A stretch of DNA of 47,938 nt, from IMG/VR virus record IMGVR_UViG_3300027862_000001, positions 1 to 47,938 of that record; one strand, 5' to 3'. How positions within the stretch are numbered: position 1 is the first letter of the stretch; each line of letters opens with the position of its first letter. The notes beneath the pieces were generated by a model. It did not search any database. It saw only the letters and a list, made by a program, of their open reading frames with translations, and was not told the origin of the DNA. Made by a program: the position numbers and the translations under genes. Shown here in pieces: positions 31,186 to 39,093 of this stretch. This DNA is from a virus.

Positions 31186-31269
31186 TGGGTCATTTTTTCT
31201 GACCCAGCCGCGGAAATTGACTCACTCCCTAGTGTTTAAACGCTTGGTTTTTGGCCACAGTTTTGTGGC
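31186..31269 (+). promoter_or_regulatory. two hairpins in a 240-bp gene-poor gap
   Basis: TGGGTCA/TGACCCA (31186-31206) is a perfect 7-bp stem with a T-rich loop. GCCACA/TGTGGC (31254-31269) is a 6-bp stem with a 4-nt loop. Neither is followed by a T-run, so they look regulatory and not terminating. In 31101-31340 I see no gene larger than a 14-codon frame (MKNFKVTIEYVGLN, 31294-31338). Confidence 0.4.
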
Positions 31270-31340
31270 ATGCTCCCTGCAATAGCTAGGGGTATGAAAA
31301 ACTTCAAAGTCACAATCGAGTACGTGGGTCTGAACTGACT

Positions 31341-31448
31341 GTGGCGAAGGTCTACGTACGCGAATTCAAAGATCCTCGTTATGGAACTCGCTTAGTCGTC
31401 TGTTTGAAAGCAAAACCTCGAACGCGGCGGCGGGTGCGAAAATCATGA
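31341..31448 (+). CDS. 35-aa basic peptide
   Basis: GTG 31341 to a TGA overlapping the next ATG (ATGA). MAKVYVREFKDPRYGTRLV then a strongly basic end (KAKPRTRRRVRKS). Coupling and a beta-like N-terminus give moderate support. Confidence 0.4.
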   Translation: MAKVYVREFKDPRYGTRLVVCLKAKPRTRRRVRKS

Positions 31449-31828
31449 GCTTTCCATTCAAAGACTACGCAGACGCAACGCGCGGCCATCTGAACGCTAT
31501 GCTTCAGGAACTTGACCCCGCAGGCGCCAGCGCAGGGATCGATGAGCGATTCGAGGCGCTGCTGAATACTCTTGAGCGAATGACGGACGGTGCCGCGGCA
31601 GTGAAATTCGGTGAAAGGATCAAGCAAAAATTCGAAACTCATCTACTCTGCGAATGGGCGAAAGGCAAGATCGAGGGAAAGCTCACGGTTGAAGCGTGCG
31701 AGCGAAAGGCGCGCGCGGCGCGAGGATTGGCGGATATGCTCGCAGAGAAGGGCAACGCGGAGGGCGCGGGAAAGCAGATTGCCCGCGCGGTCTATTATGA
31801 GGAGAAGGCAGAGGAGCTGAAGCAATGA
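31445..31828 (+). CDS. helical protein, unknown, head region
   Basis: 127 aa. MSFPFKDYADATRGHLNAML then long charged helices (FEALLNTLERMTDGAA, VEACERKARAARGLADML). Coupled on both sides by ATGA. Located between portal and MuF-like genes. No family recognised. Confidence 0.6.
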   Translation: MSFPFKDYADATRGHLNAMLQELDPAGASAGIDERFEALLNTLERMTDGAAAVKFGERIKQKFETHLLCEWAKGKIEGKLTVEACERKARAARGLADMLAEKGNAEGAGKQIARAVYYEEKAEELKQ

Positions 31829-32025
31829 GCTACGGTTACGGATCTTGGTCTGAGTCTCGCGCCAAGCGCCACGCGCGATGGGCAGAAGTATGGCCTAGCG
31901 CCGCAGAAATTCAGGAGCAGATGCAGATTGACCAGACGCGCTACAAGTCTGCGCCGAAAACCTATCGCGAGCTGACAGCCGCCGGGGAAGCATTCCTCAT
32001 GACTTGGTACAAGAAGACGCACTGA
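31825..32025 (+). CDS. small aromatic/basic protein, unknown
   Basis: 66 aa. MSYGYGSWSESRAKRHARW at the start, Tyr/Trp/Arg-rich, helical middle. Its TGA overlaps the ATG of the MuF-like gene (TGATG). No function recognised. Confidence 0.5.
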   Translation: MSYGYGSWSESRAKRHARWAEVWPSAAEIQEQMQIDQTRYKSAPKTYRELTAAGEAFLMTWYKKTH

Positions 32026-32915
32026 TGACCAAACGCTCAAATATGATCGCGATGATCCGTGGGCTCCGTGACGTTCAAACGGCCGTCTTCGGAGAGCGCC
32101 CGCGGCGTCGCGCCATTCCAGCACCGATCGAGCCCTCTGCGATCAAGGTCGAGTATTTTAAGGGGCTTCAAAAGATCATCCTGCATCCGATGAAGGAGGC
32201 GACCCTTCGCGCGCTACTGCAACCCCTTCCTGGCATCGTTGAGGAGGCAGATCGAGAGCGCAGGGATAGCGTGCACGTGATCAAGCTTGACAGCTCCACG
32301 AGTCGCCTGCGCGGGATTCTCGACAAGCTCTCAGAGCAGTTCACGGAAAATCTCAGCGTGGCACAGCTCGACGCCTTGGCCGCGCGCATAGGCAAGCGAA
32401 CGTCCGACTTTCAGCGAGAGACCCTGCGCAGGCAGCTCCGCGCCGCGCTAGGTGTGGATCCCCTCCTGAGCGAACCCGCGTCACTCACGGCACGCGCCGA
32501 GCAATTCACCGCCGAGAACGTGCGCTTGATCAAGACCGTGCCTTCGCGTTTCTTTGGGGAGCTCGAACAAAGGCTGATCGCGGGCATACGCAGCGGCACG
32601 CGAGCATCCGACCTGACTCAGGAGATTTCCGATCGCTACGATGTGAGCGAGACCAACGCGGCGCGGATCGCGAATGATCAAGTGGGAAAATTCTTTGGCG
32701 AACTGAACAAGGTGCGTCAGACCAACCTCGGGATCACGACGTACACGTGGCGTACGGTCGGCGATAATCGAGTTCGCGAGGATCACGATGATCGCGAAGG
32801 TGAACAGTTCGATTGGAGCGATCCTCCCGAGGATGGGCACCCGGGCGAGGCCGTCAATTGTCGCTGCTGGCCGGAGCCCGATCTCTCGGACATCATCGAG
32901 GAGATGGAAGCATGA
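32025..32915 (+). CDS. MuF-like head morphogenesis protein
   Basis: 296 aa from ATG 32025. The C-terminal 90 residues hold the MuF / SPP1 gp7 domain: a helical ARIANDQVGKFFGELNKVRQ, then YTWRTVGDNRVREDHDDREG, and PGEAVNCRCWPEPDL. These proteins bind the portal and are co-packaged in the capsid. The N-terminal 180 residues are helical and probably act inside the prohead. The gene is coupled to its neighbours by overlaps. Confidence 0.85.
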   Translation: MTKRSNMIAMIRGLRDVQTAVFGERPRRRAIPAPIEPSAIKVEYFKGLQKIILHPMKEATLRALLQPLPGIVEEADRERRDSVHVIKLDSSTSRLRGILDKLSEQFTENLSVAQLDALAARIGKRTSDFQRETLRRQLRAALGVDPLLSEPASLTARAEQFTAENVRLIKTVPSRFFGELEQRLIAGIRSGTRASDLTQEISDRYDVSETNAARIANDQVGKFFGELNKVRQTNLGITTYTWRTVGDNRVREDHDDREGEQFDWSDPPEDGHPGEAVNCRCWPEPDLSDIIEEMEA

Positions 32916-33097
32916 AAGCGGATGGATCTGTTCATTTTGACCGTCTGCGGCGGCATGATCTACGCGGCTTTGTGGCTCTGTTCGTACCTATAGACGGAGA
33001 TGGGTGCGCTAGTCCCCCTTTTCAGTATATCTTGGAGGAATGCGGAAGCTTGAGCGAGATTTCATCTCGAAGACATCATCCGGGAAGTTTCAGGTAA
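32912..33097 (+). CDS. possible small protein in 124-bp gap
   Basis: ATG 32912 overlaps the MuF-like stop (ATGA) and opens 61 codons (MKADGSVHFDRLRRHDLRG...), overlapping the next gene by 58 bases. An alternative start at 32922 in another frame gives a 23-aa TM peptide (MDLFILTVCGGMIYAALWL). Either or neither may be real. Confidence 0.25.
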   Translation: MKADGSVHFDRLRRHDLRGFVALFVPIDGDGCASPPFQYILEECGSLSEISSRRHHPGSFR

Positions 33098-34233
33098 AGA
33101 GTCATTCGGGGAAGGTTTTAGGCACGCATCCAACGCGCGCCGCGGCGCTGAAGCAGCTCCGCGCCGTCGAATACTCCAAAGCACACGATGAGATGTCCGC
33201 GAGGATCGGCGACGATCCCGCGCGCATGGGTGCCTTAGAACTGCCGGGCGCTACCGAGGAAATGTACCTCGGGCGAAATCCTCTGGATTCCTTCTCGCCT
33301 AAAGAGTCGAATGTAGAGAATCAGATCCAGCCGCATGAATTGCCGGCAACCCTCTACAATCAGAACAAGGGCGAGCCGAAAATCACAGAGGGTGATCGCT
33401 ACCTTAAAGTCGAAGAGCCTGCGGGAGGTCCCGCAATTGACGCTCTCGATGCCTTCTCCCCAAAAGAGTCGAACGTTGAGAACGTGATCCAGCCGCATGA
33501 GCTTCCTGAGCGGCAGAGCAACCCGCACCATGCCGCAGACCCTCTGCAATACGGTCCGGATAACACGCTGGCGGAAGGCGAGCGCTACCTCAGAGCCGAA
33601 GAGCCCGCGGGCGGTCCTGCGGTTGATTCAGAAGATGATGAGGAAGAGGAAGATGCCTACGACGTCTCACCCGAGACGCTCAAGTGGCGAGAGAAACAAG
33701 AACCCGGGAGCATCATGCACCCGGCAACGTTTAAAGCGATCAAGAAAGCGGCAAAGGCCGCGGGCGCGAAAGACCCGGAGGCAGTAGCAGGCGCGGCGTA
33801 TTGGGCAACGGTCAAAGCGAAGCACAAGAAAGCAAAAGGTGAGGCGGACGAAGAGTCCTTAGTCCCTCACGAGGAATTGAAAGCCCCTTTTGAGCCCGGG
33901 GGCAACGGTGATCCGTCCCCCAACCCAAGCGCAAGACAGACGATTGGCTCCACGAAAAGCGTGACGATCGCGGGCGGCGCGAACATTTCGCAACCCGAGG
34001 AGTACCGCACGATCGATGAGGGAGATCCTAATCAGTACGAGATGCTTTCTACCGCTCGCAAGGCACCCGATCTCAATGAGGCGACAGAACCCGACTATTT
34101 CGAGTATGTGCCTCCGAGCTCAGGTCCTGATGATCGGAAACAGCGCTGGCAAGATCCTGCGGGCGATGATGACTGGCTACGCTCCATAGGCGTGATCGGC
34201 GCACACCCGAATATGGGTGGATCCAAGCTGTGA
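33040..34233 (+). CDS. head-region protein with internal duplicated repeat
   Basis: 397 aa. Residues 10-45 (SGKFQVKSHSGKVLGTH, then AAALKQLRAVEYSK) match a short domain frequent in phage head-processing proteins. Residues about 80-195 are two copies of a 54-61-aa unit, FSPKESNVENxIQPHELP...EGxRYLxxEEPAGGPAxD. The C-terminal part is acidic with KKAAKAAGAKDPEAVAGAAYWATVKAK helices. It is low in hydrophobics, hence largely disordered and perhaps scaffold- or decoration-like. GGAGG lies one base before ATG 33040, close for a ribosome site. Confidence 0.65.
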   Translation: MRKLERDFISKTSSGKFQVKSHSGKVLGTHPTRAAALKQLRAVEYSKAHDEMSARIGDDPARMGALELPGATEEMYLGRNPLDSFSPKESNVENQIQPHELPATLYNQNKGEPKITEGDRYLKVEEPAGGPAIDALDAFSPKESNVENVIQPHELPERQSNPHHAADPLQYGPDNTLAEGERYLRAEEPAGGPAVDSEDDEEEEDAYDVSPETLKWREKQEPGSIMHPATFKAIKKAAKAAGAKDPEAVAGAAYWATVKAKHKKAKGEADEESLVPHEELKAPFEPGGNGDPSPNPSARQTIGSTKSVTIAGGANISQPEEYRTIDEGDPNQYEMLSTARKAPDLNEATEPDYFEYVPPSSGPDDRKQRWQDPAGDDDWLRSIGVIGAHPNMGGSKL

Positions 34234-34439
34234 TCGAGCCGACGTATCCGCCTGATCACTTGCCCGCTATGAATGTCCCGAGGGGCGGTAGCTCGTGCTC
34301 GAACTGTCGTTTCTTGCGACCGGGAGGCACTTACGGGTTTTGCATTGAGCCAAACTTCAATCGATGGAACGGCTCGCCCGCTATCCCGCTACCTGCCGAT
34401 GAGTTCTGCTCAGACTGGTGGCGTGGTAGGTTGATGTAA
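34230..34439 (+). CDS. small Cys4 protein of head module
   Basis: 69 aa from GTG 34230 (GTGA overlap). SSCSNCRFLRPGGTYGFC and DEFCSDWW carry four Cys in the order CxxC...C...C, a pattern of small phage zinc or Fe-S-like proteins that precede the DUF2213 protease. Ends with TAATG into the protease. Role unknown. Confidence 0.65.
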   Translation: MIEPTYPPDHLPAMNVPRGGSSCSNCRFLRPGGTYGFCIEPNFNRWNGSPAIPLPADEFCSDWWRGRLM

Positions 34440-35647
34440 TGTCTCAGCCGAAGATCATTCCGGGTGTGCGGCGCTTTGATGCGCCCGAACCTATGGCGAA
34501 GCCCGAGCATCTCGAGAACGGATGGCTTCGGTGCGACGCGGTACTCACAAAGACCGGGGTGTTTAAATACTTGAATGCGGACGGTACCGAGCGGCGCGAG
34601 CTGCGACTCCCTGCTCAAGTATTCGACAAGGCCTCTATGAGCACGTTTCACCTCGTGCCCGTGACCGATGATCATCCGGAATGCGGCTGGCTAGATGCTA
34701 CGAATACGCAGACCTATCAGCGCGGCTCTGTCGATATGCCGAAGCAGGATGGTGACAAGATGAGAGCGAAACTCTTGATCACTGACGCCGCGTTGGCAGC
34801 CAAAATTCTCAACCGTGAAAAAACTCAGGTCAGCAACGGGTACTTCGCAGACCTCGAACTGCGCTCGGGCGAATATGAGGGCGAAAGCTTCGATGCAGTG
34901 CAGACCAACATCCGTGGAAACCACGTGGCGATCGTCGATGAAGCGCGCGCGGGACCTGATGCAAGAATCAAGCTAGACGGCGCGGATGCCGTCATGGTAG
35001 GTATTTATAGACCCGGTGCGAAACCGGATGGAGTCAAAAAGATGGCCGTTCAAAAGATCAGAATTGACAAGATCGACTTTGAAGACGTTCCTGTTGCTGC
35101 AGCTCAGGCGATGGAAGCCCGCTTCAAGAAGCTTGAGGAAAAGCTCGACGAGAAGCGCGCGAAGATCGAGGAATTGACCGCAGACAACGCGCGGCTGTCC
35201 GGTCGCGGTGACGCGATCGTGGCTGAGTTGAAAAAGACTCAAGATGCTTTGAAGGTTGCCCGCGACCCCAAGACGCTTTCTGGTCTCGTGAATTCGCGCG
35301 TCAAACTGGTCTCTCAAGCGAAAGAGTTGATCGGCGATGAGTTCAACACCGATGCTCTGAGCGAGCGTGAGATCAAAGCCGCTGTCGTGGCGAAACTTTC
35401 TCCCTCCCTCAAGCTCGACGGGAAATCCGACGAGTATGTGAACGCCTCTTTCGACGCGCTGGTTGCCAGAAGCGAGGAAGGCGGCGGGATCGAGGGCGTG
35501 CGAACGGTGATCCATGCGGACACGTTCGACAAGAGTGCTGATAACAAGAGCGCGAAGAAAGATCCTCGCGACGCTTTCATCGAAGATTCCCAGAGTGCCT
35601 GGAAGCGTCCGCTTCCTTCTACCGCCAAGCGTAACGGCAAGGCGTAA
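34439..35647 (+). CDS. DUF2213 prohead protease with C-terminal scaffold
   Basis: 402 aa. Residues 1-180 are the DUF2213 protease: VTDDHPECGWLD (catalytic His) and TQVSNGYFADLEL (catalytic Ser). From about 200 a helical scaffold follows: EARFKKLEEKLDEKRAKIEEL, a coiled coil, and a C-terminal region ending RNGKA. An internal ATG at 35042 (MAVQKIRIDKID) has GGAG eight bases upstream, so the scaffold half may also be made alone, as with lambda C/Nu3. It matures the head by cleaving scaffold and capsid parts. Confidence 0.85.
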   Translation: MSQPKIIPGVRRFDAPEPMAKPEHLENGWLRCDAVLTKTGVFKYLNADGTERRELRLPAQVFDKASMSTFHLVPVTDDHPECGWLDATNTQTYQRGSVDMPKQDGDKMRAKLLITDAALAAKILNREKTQVSNGYFADLELRSGEYEGESFDAVQTNIRGNHVAIVDEARAGPDARIKLDGADAVMVGIYRPGAKPDGVKKMAVQKIRIDKIDFEDVPVAAAQAMEARFKKLEEKLDEKRAKIEELTADNARLSGRGDAIVAELKKTQDALKVARDPKTLSGLVNSRVKLVSQAKELIGDEFNTDALSEREIKAAVVAKLSPSLKLDGKSDEYVNASFDALVARSEEGGGIEGVRTVIHADTFDKSADNKSAKKDPRDAFIEDSQSAWKRPLPSTAKRNGKA

Positions 35648-35659
35648 GAGGTCCTACCA

Positions 35660-36268
35660 ATGAGTCAAACTGCCTACGGTCTGCAGCAAACCCCCCAACC
35701 GGGCGTCCTTTTTGACATCTCGGAAGTGCAGGATCCTGTCACTTTCGTGAATCAAGACGGTACATGGAACATTCCTTTTGGCGTTATGGTCGCGCGGCAA
35801 GGTTCCCAGCAGAATCAATGCAAACTTCCGAGCAGCTCGACGGATGAAATGCTCGGGTTATCCATGCTGGCGCACGTGTACGATCCAAGTCCGAACGGGA
35901 CGTTGAATCAGGTTAACTCGATAGGCGTGGCCCCCGGGCCTGGCGTGAAGCAAGCGCAGGGCCTTTCGATCCTTCGGCGCGGTCGCATCTGGGTCTTCGT
36001 TGAGACCGATGTGGCGATCGTGGCTGGTGCAAAGGCTTTCGTTCGCGTGACGCAGAATGGTGCGGGCAAGCTTCAGCTCGGCGCACTCCGCGCGGATGCG
36101 GATACGGCCAACGCAGTCGCGATCAAGGGTCGATTCTTTACAGCCTCGACGCTCATTCCAGCAACGGTCTTCCCCGGTCAATCCGCTGGCGCGCAATCTC
36201 CGAACTTCCCCGCAGTCGGTATTCCGGTGAACGCGGCAGTTCTCGAGTTCGACGCGGCCATCTTCTAA
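35660..36268 (+). CDS. capsid cement / decoration protein
   Basis: A 202-aa beta-rich protein without Cys except one. PGVLFDISEVQDPVTFVNQDG, GRIWVFVETDVAIVAGAKAFVRV and VGIPVNAAVLEFD are typical of phage structural cement proteins that sit between protease/scaffold and DUF2184 capsid genes. Function is inferred from composition and position; it is probably abundant in virions. Confidence 0.7.
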   Translation: MSQTAYGLQQTPQPGVLFDISEVQDPVTFVNQDGTWNIPFGVMVARQGSQQNQCKLPSSSTDEMLGLSMLAHVYDPSPNGTLNQVNSIGVAPGPGVKQAQGLSILRRGRIWVFVETDVAIVAGAKAFVRVTQNGAGKLQLGALRADADTANAVAIKGRFFTASTLIPATVFPGQSAGAQSPNFPAVGIPVNAAVLEFDAAIF

Positions 36269-36279
36269 GAGGTAAGACA

Positions 36280-37266
36280 ATGCAAAAGGCAATGCTTCAG
36301 AAAGTGCACCTCGACGCCAAAGGGTTAGCAGAGGTCATCATGCGGTCTGGGATCATCCACGACGCGGGTGAATCTGCATTTTTCTCCCGTCAGCTCGAGG
36401 AGATCCGCGGGCGCACGTACGATCTCAAGCTGATCGAGTTGAAGGCGCGCATGCTGATACCTGTCGACAACTCTGTTCCCCCGGGAGCCGACGCGGTCAC
36501 TTACCGTCAGTACACCTCCTCAGGTTTGGCGAAGATCATCGCGTCTTATGCGGCGGATTTCCCCCGTGCAGACATCTACGGGAAAGAGTTCAGCGTCAAG
36601 CCGAAGGGCATCGGTGCCTCATACGGATACAATGTTCAGGAGATCCGTGCAGCCCAGATGACCGGTCTTCCTCTTGAGCAACGTCGAGCCAATGCGGCAC
36701 GGCGCGCGGTTGAGGAAAAGATTGACTCAATAGCTCAAAAAGGCGATTCTGATTACGGTTTGACCGGTCTTCTGAATCAAGCTGCGGCTCTAGTCTTCAC
36801 GGTGCCTGCGGGCATTTCCGGCTTCACCGATTGGGCGCGCAAGACTCCCTCTGAGATCCTCGCGGACATGAACGGTGCGACCAACAACGTCGTGATCCAG
36901 ACCAAGGAAGTCGAGCATCCGGATACGATGCTGCTTCCCATTTCACAGTACACGCTGGTCGCGACGACCCCATGGTCTCCGACCAACGCCTCGAACGTGA
37001 CGATCCTTGAGATGTTCCTTAAAAACACCCCTTGGATCAGCGAAGTCGAGCCTTGGTACGCTTTGACCGGCTCTGGCGTAGGACCTTCCGATCGCGGCAT
37101 GGTCTACAAGCGGGATCCGGATCACCTTATGCTCGTGATTCCTCAAGAGTTTGAGCAGTTCCCTCCGCAACCTGAGGGGCTTGAGTTCAAGGTTCCTTGC
37201 CACGCGCGATGCGGCGGGGTGCAAGTGTTCTATCCTCTTTCGATCTGTTATTTCGACACGATTTAA
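36280..37266 (+). CDS. major capsid protein (DUF2184 family)
   Basis: 328 aa with an AGAGG start site. The order FFSRQLEEIRGRTYDLKL, IPVDNSVPPGADAVTYRQY, YGYNVQEIRAAQMTG and LTGLLNQ, then WARKTPSEILADMNG and a C-terminal CHARCGGVQVFYPLSICYFD, fits the DUF2184 HK97-fold capsid proteins. It should be the most abundant virion protein. A 33-bp repeat starts at its stop codon and an intrinsic terminator follows 40 bases later. Confidence 0.88.
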   Translation: MQKAMLQKVHLDAKGLAEVIMRSGIIHDAGESAFFSRQLEEIRGRTYDLKLIELKARMLIPVDNSVPPGADAVTYRQYTSSGLAKIIASYAADFPRADIYGKEFSVKPKGIGASYGYNVQEIRAAQMTGLPLEQRRANAARRAVEEKIDSIAQKGDSDYGLTGLLNQAAALVFTVPAGISGFTDWARKTPSEILADMNGATNNVVIQTKEVEHPDTMLLPISQYTLVATTPWSPTNASNVTILEMFLKNTPWISEVEPWYALTGSGVGPSDRGMVYKRDPDHLMLVIPQEFEQFPPQPEGLEFKVPCHARCGGVQVFYPLSICYFDTI

Positions 37267-37298
37267 ACATTGAGTCGCGTTGGCTGCTGGCGGGAACT
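37266..37298 (+). repeat. 33-bp exact direct repeat, copy 1 (intergenic)
   Basis: Identical to 38476-38508, which is coding inside the DUF4054 gene (frame NIESRWLLAGT). Copy 1 begins on the last base of the capsid stop codon. It looks like a relic of the DUF4054 gene left by recombination. Confidence 0.9.
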
Positions 37299-37306
37299 GA
37301 CGCTTG

Positions 37307-37338
37307 AAAGCCCTCGGTTGAAACGCCGAGGGCTTTTG
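37307..37338 (+). terminator. intrinsic terminator after capsid gene
   Basis: AAAGCCCTCGG and CCGAGGGCTTT form an 11-bp stem with the 8-nt loop TTGAAACG and run into TTTT. It separates the capsid gene from the secreted-protein gene, which then needs its own promoter (TACAGT box at 37344). Confidence 0.85.
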
Positions 37339-37340
37339 CG
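37319..37340 (+). repeat. 22-bp near-perfect repeat, copy A
   Basis: Right half of the terminator; 21 of 22 bases match 37689-37710. The two copies are exactly 370 bp apart and bracket the secreted-protein gene. Confidence 0.85.
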
Positions 37341-37343
37341 TGG

Positions 37344-37349
37344 TACAGT
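37344..37349 (+). promoter_or_regulatory. -10 box TACAGT (extended TGG) 6 nt before ATG
   Basis: TGG-TACAGT, six bases, ATG 37356; no Shine-Dalgarno. Same geometry as the portal, HNH and tape-measure genes. It lies just after a terminator, so a promoter is needed here. Confidence 0.5.
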
Positions 37350-37355
37350 GATGAT

Positions 37356-37691
37356 ATGAGAAAATTCCTCCTTGTCCTTGCACTCCTGATACCCTGCGCC
37401 GCACTCGCTCAGACTCCGACCCTCACGACCGAGATCCTGGTAACGACCGGGACCGCAGTCTCCTTCCCTCGCGATAGTAAGGCATTTTCGGTCGAGATCT
37501 ACAATCACGGTCCTAATGCAATCTGGTGCGCTCTGGTGAGCCAATCGGCCGCCATCTCTGGTAAGTCGAGGAAGATTGCGGCTGAAGGTACATGGGCGAT
37601 GCCTGTCTCTCCGGTCGCTGCGATCTGGTGCATAGCGGATACGGCGAACCAAGTGACGGGCGCCGCGACCATCTTCACGCAGTTTCGATGA
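37356..37691 (+). CDS. secreted small beta protein, moron-like
   Basis: 111 aa. MRKFLLVLALLIPCAALAQ is a Sec signal peptide (cleavage about after AQ). The mature 92 residues are beta-rich (VSFPRDSKAFSVEIYNHG, NAIWCALVSQ, AIWCIADTANQVTGA) with one Cys pair, probably a small beta-sandwich. A signal peptide inside a capsid module is odd. With a terminator before it, its own -10 box, and repeats on both sides, it behaves as an inserted moron. It might alter the host surface or periplasm; unknown. Confidence 0.65.
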   Translation: MRKFLLVLALLIPCAALAQTPTLTTEILVTTGTAVSFPRDSKAFSVEIYNHGPNAIWCALVSQSAAISGKSRKIAAEGTWAMPVSPVAAIWCIADTANQVTGAATIFTQFR

Positions 37692-37710
37692 AACGCCTAG
37701 GGCTTTTGCG
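37689..37710 (+). repeat. 22-bp near-perfect repeat, copy B
   Basis: Starts at the stop codon of the secreted-protein gene and repeats the right half of the upstream terminator with one mismatch, but lacks the left stem, so it should not terminate. Probably an insertion or duplication scar. Confidence 0.85.
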
Positions 37711-37749
37711 CATCTAAGCTAGTAGACTTGAAAAAGAAAGGCAGTAAAC

Positions 37750-38133
37750 ATGATCGTTGAAAACCGCACGCAGTTTGTGATCGTTTCCCCAATCGCCGAT
37801 ATCGAAGTCGATGGCAAGAAAAACTACCGGCGTCACTTCCGCTTCATGCCGGGCAACAATGAGATTGCTACTCAAGATTGGGAACAGGTTCGAGAGATCC
37901 TTTCAATTCAGTATTATCTCGAAGCCGGTGATTTCAAAGAGCTCGGAGGTAACTCCCTCGCGAAGCGCTCTGATAAAGAGGCGCTCGCGCTCGTATCCAA
38001 TACGTACGATGTGGAATTGCTTAACAAATGGCGAGAGGATGATCTGCGCGATGGTGTGAAAAAGGCGATCATTAAACAGATCGCAAAGATCACGCTTACG
38101 CCCGAGGAAATTAAGAAGGCAAAAGGGGAGTAA
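37750..38133 (+). CDS. unknown head-region protein
   Basis: 127 aa with AAAGG before ATG 37750. MIVENRTQFVIVSPIADIEV and RHFRFMPGNNEIATQDWEQV, then charged helices and a K/E tail. It occupies the slot between capsid and neck genes where small head-fiber or adaptor proteins occur. No family recognised. Its stop is followed immediately by the DUF4054 ATG. Confidence 0.6.
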   Translation: MIVENRTQFVIVSPIADIEVDGKKNYRRHFRFMPGNNEIATQDWEQVREILSIQYYLEAGDFKELGGNSLAKRSDKEALALVSNTYDVELLNKWREDDLRDGVKKAIIKQIAKITLTPEEIKKAKGE

Positions 38134-38559
38134 ATGGCGATCACGTGGGCAAATGTTAAGGAGATCGCTCCGGGTGACGGTGCGATCCAGGCATTCGCGG
38201 ATCCAGCGAGTGCGCTGGTCACGCTGGCTTATGCGCAACTCAACGCCAAGATGTGGACGCGAAACAATCCCACGGATACGGCTCTACTCGACTTGGGTGC
38301 GCGCTACCTCGCTGCACACATGTTCACGGTGGGCAATAAGAGCGGAGGCAGTGGTGGCCCTACGTCAACCGAGAAAGTCGGAGATGTGACCCGCGTTATG
38401 AACGTCATGCAAGAGGATCCCGCTTGGGATTCGACTCCCTATGGACGCTCGTTTAAACAGCTATTCCGTACTCTGAACATTGAGTCGCGTTGGCTGCTGG
38501 CGGGAACTCCGAACCTCTCGACCCCTCTACCGTTTGGCGGGCGCCGTTTCATTCCGTGA
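38134..38559 (+). CDS. DUF4054 head-tail adaptor
   Basis: 141 aa. ITWANVKEIAPGDGAIQAF, LAYAQLNAKMWTRNNP, TALLDLGARYLAAHMF and TPYGRSFKQLFR follow the DUF4054 pattern of gp6-like head-completion adaptors that sit below the portal. The C-terminal segment contains the second copy of the 33-bp repeat (NIESRWLLAGT). GTGA overlap with the next gene. Confidence 0.78.
   Translation: MAITWANVKEIAPGDGAIQAFADPASALVTLAYAQLNAKMWTRNNPTDTALLDLGARYLAAHMFTVGNKSGGSGGPTSTEKVGDVTRVMNVMQEDPAWDSTPYGRSFKQLFRTLNIESRWLLAGTPNLSTPLPFGGRRFIP
38476..38508 (+). repeat. 33-bp exact direct repeat, copy 2 (coding)
   Basis: Identical to 37266-37298; here it is the in-frame 3' part of the DUF4054 gene, hence the presumed parent copy. 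Confidence 0.9.
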
Positions 38560-39056
38560 AAACCTCGGTCACGGTTGTCGATCGCGGATGGAAAACGCTG
38601 CTTCAAACCGCAAAGCAACTTTCCAAGCGATCTCCTTACGTCAAAGTCGGGGTGCTCGGGGGTCCTAAGAATCGTCGCCCGGGCGAGAATCTCACGAACG
38701 TGGAACTGGCGATTATCCATGAGTTCGGTGCTCCGCGCGCGAACATTCCTGAACGTAGTTTCATCCGCGCGCCTTGGCACGTGAAGCGCAAAGAGTACGT
38801 AGATCTTCTGCGCCTATTCTTGCAGGCGACCCTTACGCGAGGCGCGATGACCGTGCACAAGGCACTCTCATTGGTGGGAGAGCGAATCGCGGCAGATTTT
38901 AAGCAGAGCGCTCCCGGCACACCTCCGCCAAACGCACCGTCTACGCTCGCACGCAAACTCTCGAAGACACGCCCGGGTTCGGAGGGATCTCCGAAAACCC
39001 TCATGGACACAGGGCGCCTTATCGGAAGCATCTCGTATGAGGTTATCGATGCCTAA
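38556..39056 (+). CDS. HK97 gp10-like / virion morphogenesis tail-completion protein
   Basis: 166 aa from GTG 38556 (overlapping the upstream TGA). YVKVGVLGGPKNRRPGE, NVELAIIHEFGAPRANIPERSFIR, and a C-terminal TLMDTGRLIGSISYEVI are the classic blocks of phage tail-completion (gp10/virion morphogenesis) proteins, which cap the tail tube or join it to the neck. The longer frame upstream lies within the DUF4054 gene and is rejected. Confidence 0.85.
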   Translation: MKTSVTVVDRGWKTLLQTAKQLSKRSPYVKVGVLGGPKNRRPGENLTNVELAIIHEFGAPRANIPERSFIRAPWHVKRKEYVDLLRLFLQATLTRGAMTVHKALSLVGERIAADFKQSAPGTPPPNAPSTLARKLSKTRPGSEGSPKTLMDTGRLIGSISYEVIDA

Positions 39057-39093
39057 GGTCTGGTACACTATCTAGCTGAAGCTGAGAGACAAA

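Noticed and set aside
34973-35515. Antisense 180-codon frame opposite the protease gene
   Set aside because: Complement of Leu/Lys/Glu-rich scaffold codons; no ribosome site or neighbours in that direction.
37689-37710. Second intrinsic terminator after the secreted-protein gene
   Set aside because: Only the right half of the stem is present; the left complementary arm is missing, so no hairpin forms.
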